Positions 1-24,800 of a DNA stretch of 64,000 nucleotides are shown piece after piece; position 1 is the first letter of the stretch; the number at the start of each line of letters is the position of its first letter. The notes under the pieces were generated by a model, which saw nothing but the letters and a program-made list of their open reading frames with translations, was not told where the DNA came from and did not search any database. The DNA comes from Struthio camelus (lineage: Eukaryota > Chordata > Aves > Struthioniformes > Struthionidae): positions 208,838,640 to 208,902,639 of the forward strand of contig NC_090942.1 of NCBI RefSeq assembly GCF_040807025.1, given 5' to 3'. Both the position numbers and the translations under genes were made by a program.

Positions 1-12076
<12,076 letters not shown>

Positions 12077-12105
12077 CTTCCCTCGCCGGCGGCGGCGGCC
12101 CGGCG

Positions 12106-12119
12106 GTTGCCGTGGAAAC
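12106..12119 (-). promoter_or_regulatory. X-box-like RFX site upstream of CFAP300
   Basis: GTTGCCGTGGAAAC on the plus strand: half-site GTTGCC is perfect and GGAAAC differs by one base from the RGYAAC half, with a 2-bp spacer. RFX factors bind such X-boxes in promoters of ciliary genes (established). It lies 30 bp upstream of the CFAP300 ATG, so it is either core-promoter proximal or in the 5' UTR. Function is inferred from sequence and gene role only. Confidence 0.55.
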
Positions 12120-12194
12120 GGGGCCGCGCAGGCGGTGCGCCGCCGCCGCGCTCCCGCCGCGGGCTGGGCCCCGCTAACGAGCGTTCCGCCGCCT

Positions 12195-12240
12195 GACGGG
12201 GCCGCGGCGCAGCCTCCCCCTCCCCCTCCCCCCCCCCGGC
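12195..12240. repeat. CCCCCT-rich tract in the CFAP300 CpG island
   Basis: Imperfect tandem of ccccct units ending in a C run (to about 12,237). Such pyrimidine-pure GC sequence is common at CpG-island promoters and may form G-quadruplex structures on the minus strand; that is inference. Confidence 0.7.
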
Positions 12241-12470
12241 GGGGCTGCTTTCTTCTCTGAAAACTTCACAAACCCGCTAATTAAACATCAGTCTTCTTTC
12301 CCCCCAACGCCCCGCTCAAGTCTCTGCGGCAGCAAAACTTGTTCGGACCCGCCAGAGCAAAGCCTGGCACCGGGGGCCTGCTGACGCTGCCGGCAAAATG
12401 AGGCGCCGGGCCCCCGTCAGCCGCCTTGGTTAAGGGCGGCCCCACATCACCGAGCCTTAAAATAATGGGT

Positions 12471-15400
12471 TTGGGCTTCGTCCTACTTCCCAGGGTGCTG
12501 AGCCGTTTGGGAGTCCTGCGGTCACGTTTTCAAGCTTTTCGCAATAGAAAATTATCCAAGGAAAGTACAGCCTTACTTAAGTTGTTTTTAAAAGCCCAGT
12601 AAAGCAAGCGATACCTTGCAAACTTTGGGGAATTTCCTGCCCTTTACAAGGAAAGGAGCGAGAGTTTAAGGCTGTCACGCACCTTTTCGCTGTATCCTGT
12701 AGCGATCCACCCCCGCTCCAAAACGAGACCTCCCTTTGCTCCCAATCTCCACGAAATGTTATCTTTCACCTGCTGCTTTGGTGAAACAGCAGGCCGACTT
12801 TTAGGTAACAAGCCCAGTAGGGGTTTTATTTGTTTGTTTCTAATTAAAAAAGTTAAAGCAGAATCACATTGCATGTCAGCAGAAACATAAATGTGCAGAA
12901 CATAAATGGGCAAAAAATTCCATTTTGAGGGACAAAAGCAGACAACCAAGGCAAAAATTGTACACGCGCACTGCCGCTCCCCATTTGCTTTTAAAGGAAG
13001 TCGTATAGCGCCCAGCCGTAGGTTGGTGTCTTTGGTAGCTTTTCACTCTTACAGCGTGTTAGTCAAATATTCTGTCTTGCAAACAGGATTGTATCGAAGG
13101 AACCCAAAAGAAATAGATGTAATAAGTCTATTAAAAAACTCTATGTTTTGAAGTAGTAAAGCTTCTGTAGAGCTCATTACTAACTACATACTTACTAAGT
13201 TTTGTAAAAGGATGTGTACACCCGTAGACTGCTGTTCAGCAAATCAAATTATCGTGCAGCAGCTGTACTACATTTAACTCGCCCTTCTCGATGTATGTTT
13301 TCCCCATTCTGTTTTCTTCAAGCATTTCCCCACACACTTGCATTTTTTTTCCCAGAAACTTTTACTTGGGCCTTTAAAATGGTAGAAAATAAAGCTATCC
13401 TACACTTGAAGATGCTTAAACTATAGTGACAATTCAAGAGGGCATAAGCAGGGAAAAGGCACATCTTTTTACTTAGTATTTAAATGCAATCTAAAAAGGA
13501 GACACCTGAAACACATTTTTAGAACCTTATTCTCAGCCTGACTCCAGCTACTGCAGCACTGCCCCAGCTGTTCAGTTCCTCTTGCCACTAATATTACCAG
13601 CCCGAGATTAAATAGCCAGAGTGAAAGAACTGGTTTGGGTGGTGAGTGGTGTGTAGTAACAACTACTGAACAGGTAAATTGTTGATTTAGAGTTGTACAC
13701 ACTCAAATACAGGATTAAAAAAAAAAAAAGAAACTTTAGATCCTGGACTTCTGCAGCAAAAAAAATCCTACTGCCTTTATTAAGGATTTTCTCTGGTTAA
13801 AGCACTGAATCAACAAGCATACACTTAAATGCCACTGAAATCAGGAGTGTTTAAATGCTTTGATGAATCAGGAGGAAGGAAATGAGTAACTGCACGACCG
13901 GCTGAGAAGGATCAGGACAGGAAACTCTAAATTATGGAATTAATTTCTTTAATGTTATGCCATCTACCTATCTTAGTTTTCTAATTCAATATTTTCAGTT
14001 CCAAGCAGTTTACAATGGTAGATAGGGATTCTTCATTTAAACAGTGGCCTCATTATCCTCTGCTGTCATTCGCAGCAATATAAAATAGACAGAGAGACCC
14101 AGTACTCCTTTAAACACAATAATTAAAACTTGTTTCCTAAAAAAAATCATGCTATTAAGCATTTTGTGGTCTCAGGAAAGACATTTTGAGGGAAGAAAAC
14201 AATTTTTTCTGCTGCAAAATGAAGCCTTGCAAATATACATTATTAAGCAATAGTAGTATCTCACTTTTTTCGCCAGACTAATTTTCAGTATTATTTGTTT
14301 TGCACATATTTACTTATATGTGATTTTGAAGAGTTTTACAGCGCTGAGTAAACTGTGGCCTTTAAGTGCAAAGCAAACAAACCAGCCTTTCCATGGCAAA
14401 CAAAAATCAAATTACAGAGGACCAACCCGGTTGCACCTTTGCGGAATGCATCGGTTTTTAAGGCAAAGGTCAGCGGGTGGCACATTAGCAGCCCATTCCC
14501 GTCGGGGAGGGAGCAGAGGACTCGCTTAGCAACTCCTCCCTCCCTGCTGGCAGGAATCTTCAACATCACTGAGGAGTAGTTAAGCTGCATGAATGAGCCC
14601 AACAGAGGAGGAAAAGGATAAAAATCAATGTACATTTGCGGCATAATTTAGTCTTTCCAGTCTTAAAAGACTGTAGGGGAAAAAAATCTGATTGGGAGTA
14701 CATTAAAGTCGAGATCCTTCAGCCTTTCTGCAATGACGACTAAAGCCTCCTAGTGTAGAAAGTATTAGGTACTATGGTGAATACTTGCTCCAACAAAAGA
14801 CTTAGGGGCAATAACGCTCAAAGGTGGGCACTTGCTGTTGATAAAAGAATCCAGACTCGGCAAGTTCACTAGAGAGACAGAGGGAAAGAGTTGAATACCA
14901 TGGAAGTCAACTAAAAATACATATAAATTAGCAAATAGGAAAGACTATGGTATTTCTGAATTCCTCCTTTTCTTTACCCCCAGCTTTTTTTCCCAAAAGT
15001 GCTGTCCTTCAGTTAAGTCCCTGTCTGCGCTAGAGCTGGGCCAGGAATCCTCAAATACAGGCAAGCACCAACGCCTCTGCTTGCAGGGGTGAGATTTTTC
15101 TATTCAAACGCAACTAAAGAGCTCATGGTGGCCACTTTCAAACAAGGTTTTAAGTGACTAGAGTGCTCGCCCAGCAAGAGGGAGATCTGGATTTTAGCCT
15201 CTTTCAGCTTGAGAAACGTCCAAGCTCACAGCTCTTAAGCACTCAACGACTGGGGATGGTGTCATGTTCCCTGAATTAATCCAACATTATCCTAGGAGGC
15301 TCATTTCTGGAACACAGTATCAGGGCCCTGAATGAAGTGCAGAGGTAACCTCTTTTGCTTGGTAGCATGGCTGCCTGTGCTCCAGGCGAGCTCTGCGGTG

Positions 15401-18400
15401 GGGTCTGACCACTATGAGAAGAGCTGGGTGAGACAGAGCTGTGAGAAGCCTTGATGGGAGCCTCCTCCTCTTCGCTCGGGAGCTACACTTCAGCTCCAGC
15501 CTTTTCTCCTTGCTCCTGGCCTGGGCTGCATGGATGGTGCCTACCCATGAACCTGCTTGATCCTCCACCTGACTTGACTTCCCAGCTTGACCTCGGACCT
15601 GCCTCGTCACTACAGACTTGTCCAGCAATGCGAACTCGTGGTTGAAACTGCTCGCCATCACCAGACCTGCCCTGCTTTTCTGGTTCGGGTGGGTGGGACT
15701 GTGGCCTTGTCGATGAGGACAGGACGCTGCTCCTGCCAGCCTTGCTGTCACCCTTGGCTTCCAGCTTGCGTACTTTCATGAAGCAGCCCGCTCTTGCTGC
15801 TGCATGACACACAGTAGGCGGAAAAAAAGATGGCTCTTTATGCTAGATTTGTCCATGTTGCCTATTTTAGTTTCATCAGCTCAGTATATTTGAGTGACTG
15901 TTCCATTAGTAACTTCTGCTTCCAAGGACTTCTGATATTTTGCTTTATATGTGTGCGACAGCCTGTTACAAGGCTTCACTCAAAAAGCAATGCCAAAATA
16001 GATAATTTACAATTTGCATCATGAAAAGTATTTAGAAATATGTAATAGAGAAAATATGTGAGGCTAAATGCCAAAAGTGGGTTTAAGCATCAAAGCAGTA
16101 AGCGTTACAATGTCTGCATTTCCCTTAGTCCTTGAAATAGAAACATAAGGTGCCTGAAAATGCATGGTAAGAATTAGAGTGAGTCCCAAGAAACTCAACA
16201 TGCTGTGTGTGACACCGTCCAGTAGGGAAATGAAGAGAATCGGTGCATTTAAATATCACCTTGCTTTCACGATGTACATACTCCCTTTCAGATTCACTGC
16301 CTGGACCTCTGCCTTGAGCACTGGTGTCTACACTCCCTTTTTCAAGACTGGACATAGGTTACCGTTTCTTTTAAACCCACTAGAAGAGAAGAGGGTTAGT
16401 GAGCTGCTATTCCTGTTTCCAAGCCATACCTGAGTTGTTCATATGCACACATAGGAAGAGGGATGCCCAGTTTCACATCCATCCTGTGCTTCAAGAGTTC
16501 AGACCTATACCCCCTGTCTTCAAGGAATGTATGCCAATAACACAAAGCTTATGTACATAGCTCTCATGAACAGTTTACATACCAAAGCTTACCGATGGAT
16601 CAGGGTAGTTCTCAGAAACTGTTTCCTTATGTACAAAATAGCATTTTACTATAGTAGTTAAAGGATATTAATATGAGTGTGTCCCTATAACTGCTTGGCT
16701 GGGGGGGTTAGGAGGGAGGGGACAGCTTTGGGGCCTATCCAAGCGCTGAAGACTGTTTATTGCTTCTATCCAGTGATTGCATGACTAATATGAAATACAG
16801 AAGTGATCTTGGATTTAGGCATGCAAATTCTTCAGGAATCCTGTTTTAAACCCCTTTTACTGATTCTGACTGCAGGAATTTTTTCTTATTATTTGTACAA
16901 AGGGAAGCAATTCTGTAACCATACTGCCAGGTGTTCTGTTAGTCACCCAGAAAACTTTTTGCAGCTATATTAAGGACCAAATTTTGTCTACGGGTGTGCT
17001 TTTGTCATCATTATTTCTGATGCTCACATCTCTTCTGCTGAAAATAGGTTGTACCTATATTTTTAACAGGTGTTCCACTCTCTTAAGAGTGTAACTGTTC
17101 CTTTCACTTCCACATGCATGAACGGAGCAGTACCAGACTACAGGGTGTGTTGTTTTTCTCTGGGCGGTGATCAGGGTATTTGTAGGAATGACCAAAGGCT
17201 TGATTCAGTTGCTCAAATCCTAGAGGCTTGATTCAGTTGCTTGAACTCGGTGTCTGCTGCCATTTCAAATGCCATAAAGAACTCAGACATCTTCATGGGG
17301 CTGTCAGATAGGACACAAGACCTAAAAGAGAGCTGTGCTCCTCCAAACTGGGGGTTGGAGGTTGGTGGGCATCTCAAATGGCATTAGACATTAAAGCAAC
17401 TGAGTTGAGACCTAGGGATGTGCTTCAGCTTTGGATACTTAATTTTAGGTGTCTACTTGTAGACGGTTACAGGCAAGCTGAGCTTTCATTATCATCAGGG
17501 GAGATCGAGGGCCCAATTTAATTGCATGCAGAGGCATTTCAGATGCCCAGGGGTATCCTGCTTCTGATTTTCTGGAATGACAGCTAGAGGTTGAGTCTAC
17601 TGTAATGATATATCTGCCAACCCCATAAGGAGGATACTCTGTTCTGTCTCAGATGGAACTAGATGCCCATGTGTAGGCACCTGAGTTGGGTCCCAAGTCA
17701 GGACTGTCAATATAGTCTACAGAACTACTCAATTGATGAAATATCTGCAGTAGGATGAGCTGAAAAACATCACAGACTCCATTAACTTGATCTCTATTGA
17801 GTGTATGATAGCACAGGTACCTTCTGTACATGTATACATCTAGCCAACAGGCACCTAAGGATTCAGAGGTGAATTCCAGCTGTGGAGTAGCTAGTTGAGT
17901 GGCTAAAAAAACACACCTCTCCCTCCTATTGCCTTATTGCAAGTTCTGTACACCTTATCCTCCACCTATTCTCTTGATAAAGCACCTAAAACTAACACTT
18001 TCCCCACCAATGTTTTGTACAACCCAGCTTAGCCCCCCCCGCCCCATACCTATAGGGAAATTACAGCTATCTCCAGGATCCCAGTTCATATGCACCTTCT
18101 CTCAAGTCCTTCCCATATCTGTCACATCTTACTCAGTCTTGGGTTACCTTGTCCCTTCTCCTCCCACTGACACTCAAGAATCTCTGTTTCCTATGCTAAT
18201 TCTATGCCATAGCATTTGTGTCTCACTCATAGTTCCTTCATTACACACACTAAAGCCAGCCAATTGTTGCCTATTGAGTTTCATTAAAAATAATAGTCAG
18301 AAATATCACCACTACCTTTTTCACTACTTTTTCTTCTCTGAACAGGTCTATATGCAATATTGTTTCTATATTTGAAATGATTTTCTGCATATTTTATATT

Positions 18401-18412
18401 TATTACTGAATT
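12471..18412. other. Intergenic, CFAP300 to CR1 copy
   Basis: 5.9 kb between the CFAP300 promoter and the CR1 insertion. No exon with both splice sites and a recognisable peptide was found. It holds a slightly GC-richer stretch at about 14,340-14,600, another at 15,320-15,810 with overlapping open frames on both strands, and old repeat-like text at about 15,130-15,260 and 17,180-17,890. The longer frames at 15,320-15,812 have no family signature and probably reflect base composition. Confidence 0.7.
17180..17890. repeat. Probable old interspersed-repeat relic
   Basis: The segment contains phrases such as ttaggtgtctac and aggcacctaagg, plus a 28-bp tandem duplication (aggcttgattcagttgct at 17,196 and 17,224). 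These resemble a widespread amniote repeat with 'aggcacctaa'-type words, remembered only loosely. Ends and family cannot be set by eye. The segment at 15,130-15,260 may be related. Confidence 0.35.
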
Positions 18413-18861
18413 ATCGCAGAATCACAGAATCACAGAATGGTTTAGGTTGGAAGGGACCTCTGGAGATCATCTAGTCCAACCTCCCTGCTCAAGCAGGGTC
18501 ACCTAGAGCATGTTGCCCAGGATCACATCCAGACAGGTTTTGAATATCTCCAGGGAAGGAGACTCCACTACCTCTCTGGGCAACCTGTTCCAATGCTCTG
18601 TCACCCTCACAGTGAAGAAGTTTTTCCTCAGGTTCAGGTGGAACTTCCTGTGGTTCAGTTTCTGCCCATTGCCTCTTGTCCTGTTGCTGGGCACCACGGA
18701 GAAGAGGCTGGCCTCATCCTCTTGACACTGCCCCTTCAGATACTTGTACACGTTTATGAGATCGCCTCTCAATCTTCTCTTCTGCAGGCTGAACAGGCCC
18801 AGCTCTTGCAGTCTTTCTTCATAGGAGAGGTGCTCCAGTCTTCTAATCATCTTTGTAGCCC
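18413..18861 (-). mobile_element. CR1 LINE 3' fragment (5'-truncated), with ORF2 C-terminus
   Basis: The plus strand starts with the direct repeat atcacagaatcacagaat followed by ggttggaagggacctctgga, the reverse complement of the classic avian CR1 3' end. On the minus strand 115 codons (18,850-18,503) stay open and give the end of the CR1 ORF2 reverse-transcriptase polyprotein, with [20 protein letters not shown] and the terminal GNML before the stop. The element is about 450 bp and 5'-truncated near 18,861, as is usual for CR1. The open frame suggests moderate age. It lies in intergenic DNA in the same orientation as the two genes. Confidence 0.95.
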
Positions 18862-21800
18862 TGAATTCATTATAAATGAATTATAAGCATATTCTTGTTC
18901 CATACTCATTGGGTACTTATTTCCTTACATGATTCACTTTGATATTCATTGACTTTCCTTCTTGTTAAGTGGAATTTTCTAGGGGCTCCATTTTTCATTA
19001 TCAAACTTAAATTAAAAATTTGCACAACCCTGAACAATTTAGAGAGGCTGACGCCCTATTTGAAGAGTTTGTCTGAGGTTTCAAGGAAGCAAAGTAAAAG
19101 CTTCATTTCAAAAGGAAGCTGAGTTTGGTTTTCCCTCAAGGCATATTTACAAAATAATATTTTTAGGATGACTTTGGAGAAATGTGTATGTATTGAAATT
19201 AGCAAGCAACAGCCTATAGTAATGACTTTACATTGAGAGGGATACCTCAGCATCAAATCTCAATGTAGCTTGACGTGAATGGCTGGAAATTAGCATATTG
19301 AAGACCCATGGAGACCTTGATTTCCCTCTTGCAAGGCAGGTGGGCTGAGAGTTTGGAAACGTGCCTCGTATATGTAAGCCGCACATCAATATACTTTGCT
19401 TTGAAAAATTTACCTAGTTAAAAACCAGGATGGTCTCAGCTGTGGTAAAAGTCAAAGTCTTTCAAGGGTTAAGCCTAACTGCATTTTTTTTAATTGTCAA
19501 GTATAGAGGGTGGAGTTAGGGCAATGAGGGAAGCTATAAACATGTAAGATTTGGAATGTAGCTCTGTTGCCTAGCAAGACCTCTGTCTTTGACTTAAATT
19601 TAGTCCTTTTTTTCAGGACTGGCAGGCAGAGCAAGTTCCATTGCTCTTTTAAAAGCTGGGTAACAGGTCATGTGACTATTTTGCTTTCATAAAAATAGCT
19701 TTTATTGCAAAATCCAGTTTCCTTTGTCTACTGTTTATACTGTTTAAACAAAGTTTATAAGGCTTTATAAAACAGGGTATCCAAATGACTTCTTCCATTC
19801 AATCTGACAGACATCCTTCATTGCATAATCGTGAATCTGAACCTAGGCCATCTGAAAGGCTGGCAATCTAAGCCCTGAACCAGTCTGAGAGGGTGGAGAA
19901 ACTGCTCTGTTTTCAGCATTTGTTTACTAAAATGATGAGGTCTTTGCTGAGCTGCAATATTTGTTCTTTGACCTTTATAAAATGCCTTATGTTTAGGGTT
20001 TTGTTTTAAACTATTTAGTTTAAATTTGTAGGCGCATTCTTTCTTGCCATTGTTTTTTGATGATGTAGGAAAGCCACTCTATTCTCTTTTTCCTAGAAAA
20101 GGGAGGAAGAGACTGGTTCCACTACAGATGGCTTCTTCTGACTGAAGTCAATTCCCAGTCTGACCGCAAAGCTTCTGCTGCAGTTTAAGCCAGTACTTTA
20201 GTGCTAGATCCACAAAAGATGTCGAAGGTGGGCTGAGGGGCCTACCAAGATCTGGATTTATTATATGTCTGTGCTCCACTACAGAATGTGAAGTTATAAA
20301 GATCCTCTCAAAACTCCTCTCTGTAAGCAGAAAGACACCTAAGCTAGCAAACAGCATCTGGCAACAGGAGAAGGTTCATATGAGTCGTGAGAACAGAAGT
20401 GGGCCCTTGACTTGAAGCCTTCCTTGCCTCAACTGAGTACCCTAGCCACTAAGTCAAGATTTGTCCTTACATTCTTCAGCCTCACAAGAATTACACTTTT
20501 GCACAGAGAGAGACAATTTCAACAGTGAGGCTGACAGAGATCAGTCTTATAGTGCCCTCTGATCTGGAAGTTATAAAAGATCATATTTGAATGCACACTT
20601 CCCTTATACGCAAAGTCCAGCTTTACCCATACAGATAAAAATATAAGGGCATTGCAAACGTTGGCTGTCTTGCTTTGTGTAAGATTCTGTCTACCAAGAC
20701 AGCTCTGAGAATGCTCACTGAATTGGGCTCAGAAAGGCAGGTGAAAAAGGAAAGCATACTCTGTGAATTCTGACGGTGCTTAGGTATAGGACAAGTATTT
20801 AACATGGTCACATGGTCAAAGTTAAGGTGGTTGTAGGCATGTCCGGAGAAATGATGAAAATAATCAAGGAAAGGTTTTGAGGAAAAAACTTTTTATTTGC
20901 TTTGAAAATTTCCAACCAACTGTTGCTGTCTTCCCCCAGGAGCCATTAGGCTATCAGCCAAGACATTTATTTATTTCGAGAGGTAATGCCAACACTTCCT
21001 GTCGTGGAAAAGGCAGAGTAACAGTGACGTTTCATACAATTAATTTAACCTACTCAAAGTGAGATTAAGATTCTGCCAGATAGGCAGTAATAACGAGTTC
21101 CTTGCTAGGCATCAGGCACTGTGAGTGTCCTTGCTCACCTCTGCAAATTCAATACTAGAACAGACAAACATGTCTAGGGATTTAGGGATTATAAGTACCT
21201 GGGAGCAGATTGGCAGCCATTTAAATGTCTGAAGCAGAAGGTTCTTGTCAGTCTATTCAACATATAGGTTGACAGGCTACAGCAGTCAAGACTAACTGAA
21301 GAGTGAGGGCAGCCTTTCAAGAATATCTATTTCAGATGCATTAAGGCAGCACAGCCTGAAGTCAACAAATATGGGGCCAATTTAGGAACACTGATGTTGT
21401 CAAAACAAAACGTTCATCCCAGTTGAAGAAAAACTTGTCTTTTCCTACAGAAGAAACATTCTGAAGGCTGTGCATTTTGGAAAAAAGGTAGCTATTTTGG
21501 TTTGACTTTCAGGAACTGTGTAGTTAATTCTCATCAGCTGGAGGAATTGTGGGCTTGTCTGTTAGTTTTGGAGAAGCCTACAGGCTTTCTAGAAATCAGG
21601 AAAAATCCCAGTGCAGAGCTGAAAGTCTGGAACCTGGTTTCCACAGGCTATGAAGAGGGTCACTAAAGCTGCTAGGCTTCTTCCTCAGTGCTACAGTCAA
21701 GCCCTTGTTAGAATTAGAAGTTTTAGGCTCTGAGAACTATAATAAGGAGCCTAGAAATCTAGATCTGTCTGCACAATAGATCTGTACTGGATTCATAGGC

Positions 21801-24800
21801 CAGGGAAGCCTAAGCTCCTGATCATTCTGCCAGGTAATTCAGGGTTTCTTGCTTACAGGAAGCCAGGAGGGGGTTTATTCAGAATTCTCTGTGAGTTTTG
21901 GCAGAGTTCGTTTTGGGTCATACAAATTGGATTTTTCTAATGAAAACGTGCTTATCCAAACCTCTGGTTATGCAACAGAATAAAATAACATATCAAAGAA
22001 TGTGATTGCTATGTTATCTTTACAAAGTCCTCTTCCTGGATCAGTTGATGTTTTTCTTCTCTATTTTCTATTCTAAGGGGTTGTGTGGATTTGCTGTGCA
22101 GTGTTAAACACTGATCTTATGACAGTAGTATGCCTCAGAAGCCATGCTGAAGCTATTCTTCTCTCCAGGTGCAAGGAAACCGTGGGTCACTCATTTATGG
22201 ACGTGAAATGTGTGGCCTAAATCTTGTGTATGTCCTCTGGGAGGAAACCAGATCAGAGAGCTCACCACTTTGTCAAGAGATGCCAGTTAGATGAGAAGAT
22301 ATGGACATTAATTTGCTTCTGTAATGTAACCGGTAGAAATAAATTTGCACCTGAAAAAAAAAAATGCTGCAGATTCACAGCTAGTGTAGCGGGATAGCAT
22401 ACTTTGTAAATACATATAATTCTTTTAAAATCTATCCTTATATTGTCTTTCCTGCCTGATGTTTCCGTCCCCTTTCAAACATCAGGTCTCACAAATCATG
22501 CTGTGCAGTTAGAATGTCAGAGTCAGTCCTGTCTCTCCTTTCACTCTGTTCTGAAGGAATCAGCATAAAAGATATGAGCGTCCTCAGTTAGTAAAAAATT
22601 ACTATCTTGATGAGCACATGACAAACTCATTCTAAGATATAAGCCAGACAAGAGTCTCTCTTTTTTGTTATTCTGCCCCAAATCATTTAAATAAAATGAT
22701 ATGCAATTTTTTCTTAAAGTGTTTCCAAGAATATGTACATCTTACTTGGAAAAATGAGACGTAAAACTGAGGCAGACACTATAAAAAATTGATGGAACCA
22801 ATCAATTCCATCTTCTGCAAAAAAGACAGTCTTGTCCTTCCTCTTTAACTGAGATAGTAAAGAATGGATAATTAGTTTTTATACCAAATCTGAAAGAGAA
22901 GTAACAACATTTTAATTTTGATGTTAATGCTTTCTGTATTTCTATTTCTAAATGCAAAATCTCCTTGCTAGAGCTTGGGCTAATAAGTGATTAATAAAGC
23001 TTTCAACTTACAAACCAATCTTTTCAACATCAGAAGTCCTGACAAAAGGATATGAGGTTTTATCCTTCTGAAGGATGCACAATTTACAGGGCCAAGTCCG
23101 GCTCCCAGAGGGAGGGAATGGGATCGTTGCCATTTTCTCTAAAGTTGCAGTTGTCTTCCTAATCATGTTGAAATTCAGCTGAGGAATATTTAGACTGGAG
23201 TGTTAAAATGTTTGGGTATTAAGACTCTTTTAGAAAAAAATAAAAAGGATCAGGGCAGCAACGTTTAGAGAAATTATTTATATAACAATAGACCAAGAGA
23301 TCCTTGCCAAAAATGGACTAGTTGTGCCAGATGTGTGTACAATAAAAGAGTTTGTAATCTGAAGGAAACGTATTAAGAGTTTTCAAGCCCATACCCCAAG
23401 ACACAATAAGCAGGGAAAGGATAAGGTGCTTGTAATAAACCAATTGTGCGTCCTTCAGAATTTACAAAATCATGTTTTGAATATACCCAGAATGGTACAA
23501 AATCTGATGCTTTATATACCTATCTAGAGATCTTATACATTTCAAAAACAATTATTTAACTTTCTGGAGAGCTTGTAAGGCAGCCAAGCATTTCCCTATT
23601 CTATAAGTAAAGCACAAGGACACGCAAAGATTTTTCCAAAAGACTTTTCTAATATAACTTATTCTTCAATGACAAGTCTGGAATTGGCTATAAGGTCAGT
23701 TTTCAATTTGGTAGCCATTTCTCTTCTTCATTTTAAGTCCCTGAAAAATTTTCTGATGCTATTCCCGCAATAGTTATTGGGAGTTTTGCCTTTCAATTCA
23801 ACAGCAGGAAGACTGGAGTCATACATATTATTCACATGTGAATATCTAGAAGGGCTGATATATCACTTCTGGTGGATACTTAGATTTTCAGTTTTTATAC
23901 ATGCTTGTTAAGAACATTCTTTTTAAAGTCAGATTTAGAAAAACATTCAGTGTTAATGGAACAGCAAAGTATCCAAGGAATAAACAAAGGGTCCCAGGAA
24001 GCAATTTTTTATGTCTATATATTTATATCTCCTTACTTGTCATAAATTAGATCAACTATGCCAAATATTCTGTGAACTGTAATTCTGACAAATCATTTGG
24101 TTACAAGATATTTGATTAATCTGGAAGCACTAAAGATCACGTTAGTTGTGTAAGGTGGCCCCTGCATAGAAGTATTCAGATGTTAACAGAAAAGCTTCAA
24201 ATACATTGGCATCGAGTTCCCAGAGGAAATTAAAAACATAGCCAAGGTTAACTTCTCTCCATTGGTTTCACAGTTAGCAAGCAACTTAAAAAGCTGGCAA
24301 GCTCTACCTCTTTCCCTCTGGGGAAAAATAAACATAAAATTGAAGTGAATGCCCTTCCTAGGATCCTGTTTATTTTGAATGTCCTTCTTATTTCAGACTT
24401 TCATTTTACCAAAATCAACATGTTGAATTCCTCCTCCTGAAACATTGATAGTAAACCTGAACTCTCCTTGCAGCACTGCAAATTTCAATCAATCAGAACT
24501 GATAGATTTTTGCAACCTTTCACCCTATCATCAGACAAAGACCTTTAGCTAGACAGCACAACAGCTTCATCTGTGGGGAAGGTGGTGTTAAGAGCCCTAA
24601 ATTGGCATTAAATGGAGTCAGAATTGTTTGTTCCTTTTCATCGCGTTGAGCATGTTGCACTCAAACTGGCTATTTTTATACTGCTGAACTGACTGGGGCC
24701 CCGAGGCGCTGCCTGGCGTGTGTCCACACTGTCCAGGCACAATTCCCTCTGGAACTGGCTTCTCGTAGAGATAATTGGAGTGATTCAAAATAGAGTCAAG

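Noticed and set aside
15320..15812. Overlapping open frames of 109-143 codons on the minus strand in a GC-richer patch.
   Set aside because: No splice context or domain; repeated tgac/cctg words suggest an old repeat and composition bias instead.
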